Positions 1 to 6,414 of a DNA stretch of 7,773 nucleotides are shown here, one piece after another. The notes beneath the pieces were generated by a model. That model was not told the DNA's origin. It did no database searches and worked only from the letters and a program-made list of their open reading frames with translations. This stretch comes from Candidatus Sulfotelmatobacter sp. GTDB lineage: Bacteria > Acidobacteriota > Terriglobia > Terriglobales > Acidobacteriaceae. Position 1 is the stretch's first letter. Every line of letters begins with the position of its first letter. The position numbers and the translations under genes were made by a program. The stretch spans positions 1 to 7,773 of the forward strand of contig JASICF010000480.1 of NCBI GenBank assembly GCA_030044775.1, read 5' to 3'.

Positions 1-1692
1 GTTGACGATCGGAGCAGTCTCGGTATAGCAACCGTAGTTCTTGAATGATGGAGCGCCATATCCGACCTGCTTTCCGCTGATCGGGTCGAACGAATCCGCA
101 CGGCCGTCGTACTCTGCGCCGGCGTACGAATAGACATCGAGCTTCTTGCCGTGCCATTCGAGCGTTGCCAGTCCCTGCCCGTTCTTGATTGGGTCGACCG
201 TGCCGTTGGCATGAATTGAAAGGTCCGCAAGCTGGCCCGCACCGTAGCGGCCAGTTCCGCGGCCATCGAAGGTATGCAAGCCGAACACTACATGCTTGTT
301 GAAGAAGTTCCACCGAGCATTGATGCCGAACGCGCCGCCATTAGCCGATGCGTTATACGCCCCGATCGCGTTTGGTCCCGCAGTTGTGCTGCCGCCGCAC
401 AGCGCACTCGAGGAGGCAACTTCGCCGCAAGGGAACACGCGGTCGCGGAAACGATCCCACAGTCCAAATATTTCATAGTGCCCGAAGCCCGGATCGAAGG
501 CGACCTTGGCAATCACATCCGGCGAAGGATTGAATGTGTAGCTGCCCGCCGGGGTGCAAGTGATTGGTACAGAGATGCTGGTAGTGGTGGGAGAAATGGT
601 AACCGAGTTCGCGGTGCAGGTTGTCACAGCGCTGTTGTAAGCGCCGGAACCCGAACCGGCCGAACCCAGCAGGAAGTTGTCTCCGTTACTATGTGTCGTG
701 ACTGTGCCTTGCGGATTTTCCATCGCGACCGCGAACCAAACCTTCTTCCCGAAGTCCTTGGTCAGGCGAATGCCGTACTGGCGAGCGAAGCTGAATCCCA
801 CGGTGTACCCCGGGTCGATGGTCATCGGGCGAGCGTCGTTGGTTCTTCCGGTATCGTCGCTTGGCTGAATGCCTTCTCTGTTTTCGGTCACCAGGCTCCA
901 TGCCTGGCCGCCCAGGAAGCGCCAGCCATTGTCAAACGCGGCTTGTCCCCAAACCTGCCGCAGACGGAGTGTGTAGCTGTCGGTCTGGGTTGATGTGGAG
1001 CTGGTGCCGCTGGAGAGGAAGTCGGCCGACAGATAGCTGGAGAGTTGCACGTTCTTCAGCCTTCCGTCGACATAAACCGTGGGGCGCGACTGACGAGCCG
1101 ATCCGAAGAATTCGGACATCTGGCTCTGCGAAGCGCCCGGCATCGTCAGCGAGTTGAATGGCGTTGTGATGTCAGCAGCCAAAGCGCGCGACCGCCGTAT
1201 GAACGCGGCTTCGGCGAATCCGCCCGGGGTAATGGTGATCCCGCGGAAGTGAATCGAGATCGGGCCGTGCATGGGGTTATCGTCTTTCTCCCCCGCCGGC
1301 GTATTTTCCAGGTTGAGTCCGGTGGTTGGAGTGTTCTGCTGGGCCGGAACACCGGCCGTGGTCGCAACTACAGGTGCAGCCGTTGCGATCTGCGCCGGAG
1401 CGGGCTTCGCATCGGTGTTCGCAGTCGCTGCAGGGGATTGCTGCGCCTCGCGCAGTTGCAATGCCCTTGTCAGTTGGTCGATCTGGCGTTGTTGAGCGGC
1501 CAAAGCATCTTTCAACGCCTGAACATCGGCGGGAGTGACGCTTGCAGGAGCCGGGGAGGTGGTGGTTGCTGATGCGCTGCTTGGCGCGCCAGAGTTCTCG
1601 TTCGAGGCTAACGGGCCAGAGTTTTGCGCCCAGGCGCTCACGGAAATTCCCGCAAGCAGCAGGGCGAGAAGGTGATTCTTCGTTCGTTTCAT
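1..1692 (-). CDS. Porin-like outer-membrane protein with signal peptide and coiled coil, C-terminus cut by window edge
   Basis: The frame is open for 564 codons from ATG at 1692 to the window edge, so the C-terminus is missing. Residues 1-22 form a signal peptide (basic MKRTK, Leu-rich core, AWA cleavage site). A Ser/Thr/Ala/Pro-rich linker follows, then a heptad-like coiled coil at about 55-85 (ADVQALKDAL...), a second low-complexity linker, and from about residue 140 alternating polar/aromatic strands typical of a beta-barrel (for example ITITPGGFAEAAFI and VDGRLKNVQLSSYLSADF). The pattern of signal peptide, coiled coil and barrel resembles porins of the DcaP/OprP-like type; this is inferred from architecture, not from a specific family motif. 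The likely role is passive uptake of small, perhaps anionic, solutes across the outer membrane. A ribosome site (AGGAGAGGAT) precedes the ATG. The PstS-like gene at 2754-4487 may supply the periplasmic partner. The substrate is unknown. Confidence 0.88.
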   Translation of the reverse strand, partial: MKRTKNHLLALLLAGISVSAWAQNSGPLASNENSGAPSSASATTTSPAPASVTPADVQALKDALAAQQRQIDQLTRALQLREAQQSPAATANTDAKPAPAQIATAAPVVATTAGVPAQQNTPTTGLNLENTPAGEKDDNPMHGPISIHFRGITITPGGFAEAAFIRRSRALAADITTPFNSLTMPGASQSQMSEFFGSARQSRPTVYVDGRLKNVQLSSYLSADFLSSGTSSTSTQTDSYTLRLRQVWGQAAFDNGWRFLGGQAWSLVTENREGIQPSDDTGRTNDARPMTIDPGYTVGFSFARQYGIRLTKDFGKKVWFAVAMENPQGTVTTHSNGDNFLLGSAGSGSGAYNSAVTTCTANSVTISPTTTSISVPITCTPAGSYTFNPSPDVIAKVAFDPGFGHYEIFGLWDRFRDRVFPCGEVASSSALCGGSTTAGPNAIGAYNASANGGAFGINARWNFFNKHVVFGLHTFDGRGTGRYGAGQLADLSIHANGTVDPIKNGQGLATLEWHGKKLDVYSYAGAEYDGRADSFDPISGKQVGYGAPSFKNYGCYTETAPIVN

Positions 1693-1738
1693 GGGATTTC
1701 AATCCTCTCCTTTTGTATTTTGTGAACTGCGAACTTCA

Positions 1739-1780
1739 TGGAAAAACAGCCTGAAACTCTCTAATCAGGCGCCCTTCGCC
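1739..1780 (-). terminator. Terminator-like hairpin with overlapping alternative hairpin in the porin leader (attenuator candidate)
   Basis: Read on the minus strand, GCCTGA (1770-1765), a 10-nt loop and TCAGGC (1754-1749) form a 6-bp stem followed by TGTTTTT (1748-1742), the layout of an intrinsic terminator. It lies about 50 nt upstream of the porin ATG, so it would stop transcription before the gene. Just upstream, GGCG (1780-1777), loop AAGGG and CGCC (1771-1768) can form a stem that uses part of the terminator's first arm, so the two exclude each other. The stems are short, and no known riboswitch class was recognised. Confidence 0.4.
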
Positions 1781-1806
1781 GGATTCAGCTGGATAAGCTT
1801 CTGTTC

Positions 1807-1853
1807 TAATTTTTATTATTATTACAATCGTTTTAGTAGAGATTATGGACAAA
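1807..1853 (-). promoter_or_regulatory. AT-rich promoter region of the porin gene
   Basis: This AT-rich block sits about 115-160 nt upstream of the porin ATG in otherwise GC-rich DNA. On the minus strand it reads TTTGTCCAT (1853-1845), then TTGTAATAATAATAAA, including a short TTA/TAA triplet run. TTTGTCCAT matches 7 of 9 positions of one arm of the dyad before the Rrf2 gene (AACGTCCAT), but the second arm is absent. I cannot fix -35 and -10 boxes with confidence. The remainder of the 295-nt gap (1854-1987) shows nothing further that I can interpret. Confidence 0.4.
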
Positions 1854-1987
1854 TCTCTGGTAACGCACTCTCTCTCCGATAAACTTTCAGGAAACCCTGG
1901 GGAATTCTTCCCGAATCGAACCCTTACTCGGCGGGCTTTCTGCTCTCGCTGGGGCCGGGACTTGCGGCAATAACCTGGCGCAATCTT

Positions 1988-2485
1988 CTACTCGGCCTTC
2001 TGCCCTCCTACGACCATCGGCAACACGCTTCCCTTCTCTTTCTTTTTCGAGGCTCGCTTGGTTTTACCGGACCTGGGGGTTCCGGCAATCAAATCGGCAA
2101 GCGTGGTGTTATCGAGAATGCGAGCTGCCGCATCCCGCACGTCGAGAAACACCTGGTAAAGCGACCGGTGCGAGATATCGCGGTCAATCAGCACCCGCAG
2201 CTGCTCGGCATCGGCAAAGGGAGCAAGCGGGCCATCGATCAGGCGCATGATCTCGCTGAGCCGGATCTCGGCTGGCTCACGCCGCAATTGATAACCGCCC
2301 TTGGCGCCGCGCACGCTCTCTACCATGCGCGCATTCTTCAGTTCCAGGAGAATCAACTCCAGAAATTTTTCCGGAAGGTCCTCTTCATAAGCGATCTCGC
2401 GAATCTTGATGGCGCCCTGATGATGGTGGCGGGCGAGCATCATCATGGCTTGCAGAGCGTATAAACCTTTTTGAGAAATTTTCAT
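1988..2485 (-). CDS. Rrf2-family transcriptional regulator without cysteines
   Basis: This 165-residue protein has the Rrf2 N-terminal winged helix-turn-helix: MKISQKGLYALQAMMMLA, a helix-turn-helix around 26-52, and the wing signature SVRGAKGGYQL at 57-67. The dimerisation helix follows at about 74-135. Family members such as IscR, NsrR and RsrR bind Fe-S clusters through cysteines near residues 90-105; this protein contains no cysteine anywhere, so it cannot be a Cys-ligated cluster sensor. In that it resembles CymR, which acts without a cluster. The C-terminal ~30 residues (SGKTKRASKKKEKG...) are a Lys-rich tail beyond the normal domain. The ATG is fixed by the canonical MKIS start, although the ribosome site is weak. 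It is probably autoregulated through the dyad at 2504-2528. The effector is unknown. Confidence 0.9.
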   Translation of the reverse strand: MKISQKGLYALQAMMMLARHHHQGAIKIREIAYEEDLPEKFLELILLELKNARMVESVRGAKGGYQLRREPAEIRLSEIMRLIDGPLAPFADAEQLRVLIDRDISHRSLYQVFLDVRDAAARILDNTTLADLIAGTPRSGKTKRASKKKEKGSVLPMVVGGQKAE

Positions 2486-2493
2486 GGCCAGCG

Positions 2494-2528
2494 ATTATGC
2501 CATAACGTCCATCTAATTAATAGACTTT
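2494..2528 (-). promoter_or_regulatory. Rrf2-gene promoter with candidate autoregulatory operator
   Basis: A 25-bp dyad spans 2504-2528. On the plus strand it reads AACGTCCAT, a 7-bp centre, then ATAGACTTT; the arms match at 7 of 9 positions. Immediately downstream on the minus strand is a -10-like CATAAT (2499-2494), only about 8 bp before the ATG at 2485, so the mRNA may have almost no leader, in keeping with the poor ribosome site. The dyad size suits an Rrf2 dimer. Its arm AAAGTCTAT recurs exactly in the promoter of the PstS-like gene at 4757. No binding data are implied. Confidence 0.5.
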
Positions 2529-2694
2529 ATTTGGCACCTTGTGTTTTGCAATCTCGATTCCACCGGCAGGCTGGAAGCGAACATCGCCAAATCTTACTAA
2601 ATAAGAAAGTTGCCGTTCTTGCCAGCGAATGTCAGCACATGCCCATGCGCATCGAATTGCAGTTTTTGAGTCAATCGGAGCTACATTCAGGGGG

Positions 2695-2732
2695 ACGACG
2701 GGCGAATGCCGCAAGAGGCATCCGCCCGTCGT
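2695..2732 (-). terminator. Long perfect hairpin after the PstS-like gene
   Basis: Two 16-nt arms (2695-2710 and 2717-2732) flank a 6-nt loop. On the minus-strand RNA all 16 pairs form, one as G-U; on the plus strand that pair is an A-C mismatch, which favours the minus strand as the functional one. It begins 21 nt after the stop of the gene ending at 2754, the expected place for a transcription end. No T-run follows (CCCCC instead), so it may protect or process the 3' end rather than act as a classical intrinsic terminator. Confidence 0.65.
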
Positions 2733-2753
2733 GATCCGGCAAAGAGCAACAGC

Positions 2754-4487
2754 CTAAGGGAACGTAACACAACCCCCGCCTGGCACCACCTGAATGAGCG
2801 AAGTGGTGGTGTCAGAGGTCGCCGCCGAGCCAGTGTTGGTGAGAATGCAACCGCCGACATCGCCGCCTTTGTCGCCGGCAGTGGAGATATTGACCGGAGC
2901 AACGCCTTCCTGGAGATAATGCGAGCGCAGCAGCGGAAGCCCTGGATCGGTCGCGCCCACCTTCTGCGCCGGCACGAAATCAGGCACCGAGTTCACCACG
3001 TAGGTCTGCGCTCCATCTACCAAGAGTTCGGTCGCCGACAACGCTGTTCCGTTACTGATCAGACGAAACGTCGACCACGCCCGGTAGGAACCATTGCGAA
3101 GGTTCGGAAAGGAGAGATTCCCCTTCCAGATTTTGTCCTCCTCGCATGGAAACGTTCCGGAACAAGCTGACGGCAGGTTAGTTGCCGACGGCAACACTCC
3201 GGGAGTCGTCGGTTGCCCGGGATCGATTGTGGTCCCGTATGCATGGAAGATGCCGTCGACTCCATCCAACGTCAGGTAACCGTAGTTGGCGTTGTTGGCA
3301 ATTGAACTCACGTTCCCATAGGTGAAGAACGTGTAGCCGATACCATCGGTACCGTTGTTTGAGTTTGAGTTCTGCACCGACTTGACTTCTTCGCTTGTCC
3401 CGATGGCGCGGAAACGGCTGCCTCCGCCTCCGGCGCATGCGGCCGACAGCGGATTAGCCCCATTTACACCAGTTTCCTGGCTGGCACCGGAGAAATTCCA
3501 GTAACGGAACACGGTGTACTCGGTCGTGTTCATGGCACCCGCAAGCGGCTCCCGCAAATATGCATCGATGCTCGCACTGGGTGCACCGAAAGCGCTGGCA
3601 TTGCAGTTGGCACCGCTAAAAACTTCCTGCAATTGGGTGTCTGTGACGTTGGTCACGGTGCTCAAGGCGTTGAGTCGCTGTGTAATGAATATAATCGGCG
3701 AGGCGCCGAGGGACACCGCAGTGGCAGCGGGGATTGCGGTACCGGTGAAGGGATCCTTTCCGCTGAGAGCGAACGCCAGCACGTGAGCGGTTAGCGTACT
3801 GCCTGGATAGCCGCTAAGAATGTCACTTCCCTGCAGATTTGCCAATGCCGCTCCGAATTTCGGGCAAACACCGGAAGCATTCACGCCGTATCCAAGGCCT
3901 GCGAGTCCATCGCTTCCACCACCGAGGGTCGAGTTCGCGCGGCAAGTGGCAAACAAGTCGTCTTCCGGACGATTGTCCGTCGCGTCGGTGGTTACCAGCA
4001 GTGTTCCCGAGGTAAACAGGCTTTGAATTGCAAGTGGAGGAGTGGAATCGCTGGAATTGTCACCCCACAGCGTCGAACTGATCAGGTTTCCCGCACTCGG
4101 GAACGAAACGACATTTACATTGCAGCGAGGTTGCGCATAGTAGCAGCGAGTGCCAATGGCCGCGTCCACTTTGACAAATGCCCAAACATTCGGGGTGGCA
4201 GCGCTATCCCAGACAATCCACACGGCGCCGGTGTCGACGGCAGCCGTTCCACCCTTAACCGTGGGGCGTGTGTCAGAGAGATTGAAGCTGGAGTTCGTGT
4301 AGTGGAAGCAGGGCGCTGTTCCGCCAGAAACGCAACTTCCGGATTTGTACGCGGCCAGCGCGAGAGTCTGCCACAGGACGGAAGAGCCGGCCAGTACGAC
4401 TTTAACGGTCTGAGCGTGTGCTTGCGGCAGAACGCCCGCAGCTACGGTCAGTAACAGAACCGCAAACAGGGATTTGATGCGCATCAT
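2754..4487 (-). CDS. Secreted PstS-like substrate-binding protein, cysteine-rich
   Basis: This 577-residue protein has a signal peptide cleaved after AHA (residues 23-25) and then a PBP2/PstS-type fold. Recognisable landmarks are GSSVLWQTLA (34-43, ligand-loop region), IIFITQRLNAL...VTDTQLQEVFSG (265-292, matching the 'T..QL..IF.G' region of PstS), REPLAGAMNTTEYTVF (312-327), DGIGYTFFTYGNV (381-393), GYLTLDGVDGI (403-413) and NLRNGSYRAWSTFRLIS (462-478, equivalent to the PstS 'YPLWRPLY' end). PstS is normally about 320-370 residues, so this is much larger. It has 12 cysteines, suggesting up to six disulfides in the periplasm. No lipobox and no permease or ATPase genes are seen nearby, so a classical ABC system is not shown. 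The substrate could be phosphate or another oxyanion; that is inference. Ribosome site AAAGGA lies 5 nt before the first ATG and 8 nt before a second ATG (4484), which may be the true start. Confidence 0.82.
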   Translation of the reverse strand: MMRIKSLFAVLLLTVAAGVLPQAHAQTVKVVLAGSSVLWQTLALAAYKSGSCVSGGTAPCFHYTNSSFNLSDTRPTVKGGTAAVDTGAVWIVWDSAATPNVWAFVKVDAAIGTRCYYAQPRCNVNVVSFPSAGNLISSTLWGDNSSDSTPPLAIQSLFTSGTLLVTTDATDNRPEDDLFATCRANSTLGGGSDGLAGLGYGVNASGVCPKFGAALANLQGSDILSGYPGSTLTAHVLAFALSGKDPFTGTAIPAATAVSLGASPIIFITQRLNALSTVTNVTDTQLQEVFSGANCNASAFGAPSASIDAYLREPLAGAMNTTEYTVFRYWNFSGASQETGVNGANPLSAACAGGGGSRFRAIGTSEEVKSVQNSNSNNGTDGIGYTFFTYGNVSSIANNANYGYLTLDGVDGIFHAYGTTIDPGQPTTPGVLPSATNLPSACSGTFPCEEDKIWKGNLSFPNLRNGSYRAWSTFRLISNGTALSATELLVDGAQTYVVNSVPDFVPAQKVGATDPGLPLLRSHYLQEGVAPVNISTAGDKGGDVGGCILTNTGSAATSDTTTSLIQVVPGGGCVTFP

Positions 4488-4746
4488 AAATATCCTTTCA
4501 GAGTGAACCTCATGGCTGGGAGAACACGGTGTTTGGCATACGGCGGCGCCGCACGCAGGATGGGGGACCTACAGCAAGAAGCCAGATTTATTACAAGTAT
4601 CATTATTTATTTACTAGCCTTTTATGCGACTGTCTTCACACGAACGAATCTGGGAACGCTGGGGAGGGCGTTGAGTATCGCTGCTTTGTTCGTGTTTTCG
4701 CCGGATCGCGGGGCTCTGGACGATCGATTCGGCGGCCTGCCGATCA
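4488..4746 (-). other. Long structured leader of the PstS-like gene
   Basis: If transcription starts just downstream of the promoter at 4747-4781, the mRNA has a leader of about 255 nt, with no convincing gene on either strand. It contains perfect 8-bp arms ACACGAAC (4638-4645) and GTTCGTGT (4688-4695) enclosing a 5-bp stem AACGC/GCGTT (4655-4659 and 4668-4672), that is a nested two-level hairpin. An AT-rich block follows (about 4585-4625), which could hold a second promoter nearer to the gene. Plus-strand open frames here have no family features or good start sites and I treat them as chance. Confidence 0.35.
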
Positions 4747-4781
4747 CTTATACAATAAAGTCTATCAGTTTACTATACATT
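4747..4781 (-). promoter_or_regulatory. Promoter of the PstS-like gene with Rrf2-type operator
   Basis: On the plus strand 4757-4781 reads AAAGTCTAT, a 7-bp centre, then CTATACATT; the arms match at 6 of 9 positions. It has the same 9-7-9 layout as the dyad before the Rrf2 gene, with AATAAAGTCTAT (12 bases from 4754) identical and about 17 of 25 positions shared overall. On the minus strand a -10-like TATAAG (4752-4747) lies directly downstream, so the dyad covers the -35 region, a typical repressor position. The regulator itself is encoded about 2.2 kb away at 1988-2485. Confidence 0.5.
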
Positions 4782-4838
4782 ACTGACGGCATTGGTTGCA
4801 AACCCAATTCCACATCTTGGTCATGAAATGAATAGTCG

Positions 4839-4861
4839 AAGCCCCGTTAGATCAGGGGTTT
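4839..4861. terminator. Weak hairpin downstream of the phosphatase gene
   Basis: AAGCCCC (4839-4845), a 9-nt loop and GGGGTTT (4855-4861) form a 7-bp stem with one G-U. It lies about 100 nt beyond the stop of the minus-strand phosphatase gene. No good T-run follows on either strand, so a terminator role is only possible. The rest of 4782-4958 shows nothing I can assign. Confidence 0.25.
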
Positions 4862-4958
4862 GGCATCGGAGGCAGCAGCCGACCCTGCCGGCAATATGCA
4901 CGGCCCTGCACCTTTTGACTTAATTTCTGCAAATTGAGGGGACTGGGCAATGACGAAA

Positions 4959-5741
4959 TCACAATCCCCCGCCGATTCGCAGGACTTGCAACGTGATGTT
5001 GTCGGGCCCGCCACGCGAGCGCGCCAGCTTCACGAGCGCGGCGCAACACTCGGCCGGAGGGTTGGCGCGGAGCGCGGCCCCCAATTCTTCCTCTCTCACC
5101 AAACCCCATAGTCCGTCGGTGCACAGCAGAAGGTCATCACCCGCTTGCACGTGGAGACTGGCAGGAGCGCTTTGGACGTCCAGTTGCATGCCCGCGCCCA
5201 GGGCGGCGGTTAAAATGTGCCTCTGCGGATGCTTTTCTGCGTCTTCGGCCCGCACCAGACCGCTTTCCACGAGCCTACTGACATAGGAGTGATCGCGCGT
5301 CAGCCGCTCGATGTTCGCGTCACGCATGCGATAAAGGCGGCTGTCGCCGACATGCGCGAAGTAGAGTTGATAGCCGCGCACCACAACCGCGGTGCAGGTC
5401 GTGCCCATTCCAAAGAAGGCTGGATGACGCTCCGCATAGTCGCGAATGCGGACGTGAGCCGCGGCAAAACCCTCCATCAGCATGGCCTGGGGATCATCGC
5501 GAAAACCCGCGTCGTAGACGTCGCGGATGGTCTCCACGGCCATCCGGCTAGCCTCCAAACCGCCCTCGTGGCCGCCCATGCCATCAGCAATAATGGCCAG
5601 GCGCCCCTTGCGCTTGAATTCCTCGTTGTCGGCCGGCTCCCAATAAAGAGAAGAATCCTCGTTATTTTCCCTCTGGCAGCCCACGTCGCTCAATCCTGCC
5701 GCCTCGACTCCGGGTCTCACATTCATGCAGTCAACAGACAA
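4959..5741 (-). CDS. PP2C-family serine/threonine phosphatase
   Basis: This 260-residue, single-domain PPM/PP2C phosphatase removes phosphate from Ser/Thr using two metal ions and usually opposes Hanks-type kinases in the cytoplasm. All core motifs are present in order: SDVGCQRENNED (18-29), IADGMGG (51-57, metal-binding Asp), MGTTCTAVVV (112-121), AHVGDSRLYR (129-138), RDHSYV (149-154), LLLCTDGLWGLV (204-215, metal-binding Asp) and GGPDNITLQVL (244-254, metal-binding Asp). The length is typical of bacterial stand-alone enzymes, with no membrane segment or sensor domain. The start is probably TTG at 5741, 9-10 nt after GAGGT; an ATG at 5726 would remove five residues and lies too far from that site. 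No kinase gene is in the window, so its partner is unknown. Confidence 0.95.
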   Translation of the reverse strand: MSVDCMNVRPGVEAAGLSDVGCQRENNEDSSLYWEPADNEEFKRKGRLAIIADGMGGHEGGLEASRMAVETIRDVYDAGFRDDPQAMLMEGFAAAHVRIRDYAERHPAFFGMGTTCTAVVVRGYQLYFAHVGDSRLYRMRDANIERLTRDHSYVSRLVESGLVRAEDAEKHPQRHILTAALGAGMQLDVQSAPASLHVQAGDDLLLCTDGLWGLVREEELGAALRANPPAECCAALVKLARSRGGPDNITLQVLRIGGGL

Positions 5742-5761
5742 TTCTTCGCTACCTCAAGGAA

Positions 5762-5829
5762 CGTCGAAACAGGCGCCGTCATTCGACGGCTTTTGCCTCC
5801 TGCCGGGCTGCGCTCGCCCGGTCATTATA
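5762..5829 (-). promoter_or_regulatory. Phosphatase promoter and hairpin-rich leader
   Basis: A perfect -10 box TATAAT lies at 5829-5824 on the minus strand; no clear -35 is seen. The predicted leader opens with a stem CCGGGC/GCCCGG (arms at 5816-5821 and 5803-5808). Next come GCCGTC, loop GAAT and GACGGC (5790-5775), which competes with CGTCGAA/TTCGACG (5788-5782 and 5768-5762). These structures precede the GAGGT ribosome site, so translation control is possible but unproven. Confidence 0.45.
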
Positions 5830-5998
5830 GACAAGCGCGCGGTTTTCCGTCCTAAAGCCCCCGAGAATCTCCGCCGATAGACAAAGGAGGGCTGGGAACA
5901 CCCCGACCCGGAAGTCCGACCGGCGCGGAAGTCGCTTCGCCTTATGCCAGTAGCCTGTCGCCTAGTGCTGTGGCACTCTCGGTGATGAGGTGACCAAA

Positions 5999-6223
5999 GT
6001 GAAAGTGATTCTTGATTTTCTCGCTTGTCCTGCTTGCGGCTGCCCGTTCACCGAAGGGCGATTCTGCAACCTAACCTGCGCCAGAAAACTTGAGGCGGAA
6101 GCGAAAAAGGAAGGCGCAAAGGCGTTACGGTTCGTCAGGGAACTCGATGCGCGAGCACGCGATTTTCGGCCGGTGAACCTGCGCGGACCTATCGAGATGG
6201 TGGGTGATGGGGTTGTGTGGTAG
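5999..6223 (+). CDS. Small cysteine-rich (zinc-ribbon-like) hypothetical protein
   Basis: This 74-residue protein carries cysteines at 10, 13, 15, 23 and 27 (CPACGCPF...FCNLTC), a metal-binding pattern of the short zinc-knuckle type, followed by a charged helix (ARKLEAEAKKEGAKALRFVRELDARARD, about 28-55). I do not recognise the family. GTG at 5999 is preferred because GAGG lies 8 nt upstream; a GTG at 5990 would add three residues but has no ribosome site. The stop codon TAG is the first part of the TAGAGT box of repeat copy A, so the protein's last residues come from repeat sequence and the gene may be shortened. It is the first gene of the islet between the phosphatase and the cheA remnant. 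Confidence 0.6.
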   Translation: MKVILDFLACPACGCPFTEGRFCNLTCARKLEAEAKKEGAKALRFVRELDARARDFRPVNLRGPIEMVGDGVVW

Positions 6224-6290
6224 AGTGTTTCCGCATAGATCGCGTTGGCCCTGATTCGTGCATCTTGGGGCGGTCAGGGCCGATTTTGTT
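6211..6290 (+). repeat. Repeat copy A: extended -10-like box plus terminator hairpin
   Basis: TGGTAGAGT (6218-6226) is followed after 20 nt by GGCCCTGA (6247-6254), a 19-nt loop, TCAGGGCC (6274-6281) and GATTTTG. The stem can extend outward by three more pairs (two of them G-U). GGGTTGTG precedes the box. This is the first of three related elements on the plus strand. The order of promoter box, short spacer, hairpin and T-run is what a very small RNA gene of roughly 50-60 nt would show. It overlaps the last codons of the small cysteine-rich gene. Confidence 0.7.
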
Positions 6291-6312
6291 TCTGGGTCAT
6301 TGTTCGATTACT

Positions 6313-6340
6313 AAAAGCGCGGACGATGTTCTGTCTGCGC
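6313..6340 (-). terminator. Candidate terminator for the 79-residue minus-strand gene
   Basis: On the minus strand GCGCAGAC (6340-6333), an 8-nt loop and GTCCGCGC (6324-6317) form an 8-bp stem with one mismatch-tolerant G-U type pair, followed by TTTTAG (6316-6311). It lies about 120 nt after the stop at 6461. Apart from this hairpin, 6291-6415 is low-GC and shows no gene I can support. Confidence 0.4.
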
Positions 6341-6414
6341 CTCTTCATTTGTGGTTTATTGCTTTACTGAATTCTAACTCAATGTGTGATGGGTATTTTG
6401 GCAGACCGTGACGC

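Noticed and set aside
274..993. Plus-strand 239-codon open frame over the porin gene
   Set aside because: It is a shadow of the minus-strand porin frame, which is open for all 564 codons with a signal peptide and barrel-like pattern.
1765..1800. Minus-strand CTTATCCAG followed by GGCGAAGGG, reminiscent of the S-box (SAM-I) riboswitch start
   Set aside because: The other SAM-I core parts (the TGAAACCCGGCAACC-type segment and a closing GATAAG arm downstream on the same strand) are missing.
4790..4808. Near-palindrome around GGTTGCAAACC
   Set aside because: Bulged, short and not near any start; no second copy seen.
4503..4826. Plus-strand open frames of 85-107 codons in the PstS-like leader
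   Set aside because: No ribosome site, Arg/Ser-rich unnatural composition, no domain, and they lie in the promoter and leader of the opposite-strand gene.
5883..5890. Strong ribosome-site-like AAAGGAGG
   Set aside because: No start codon with an open frame follows at usable distance; probably chance or the scar of a lost gene.
6217..6411. Plus-strand 64-codon frame running through repeat copy A
   Set aside because: Most of its N-terminal half is the repeat hairpin, and there is no ribosome site or recognisable protein.
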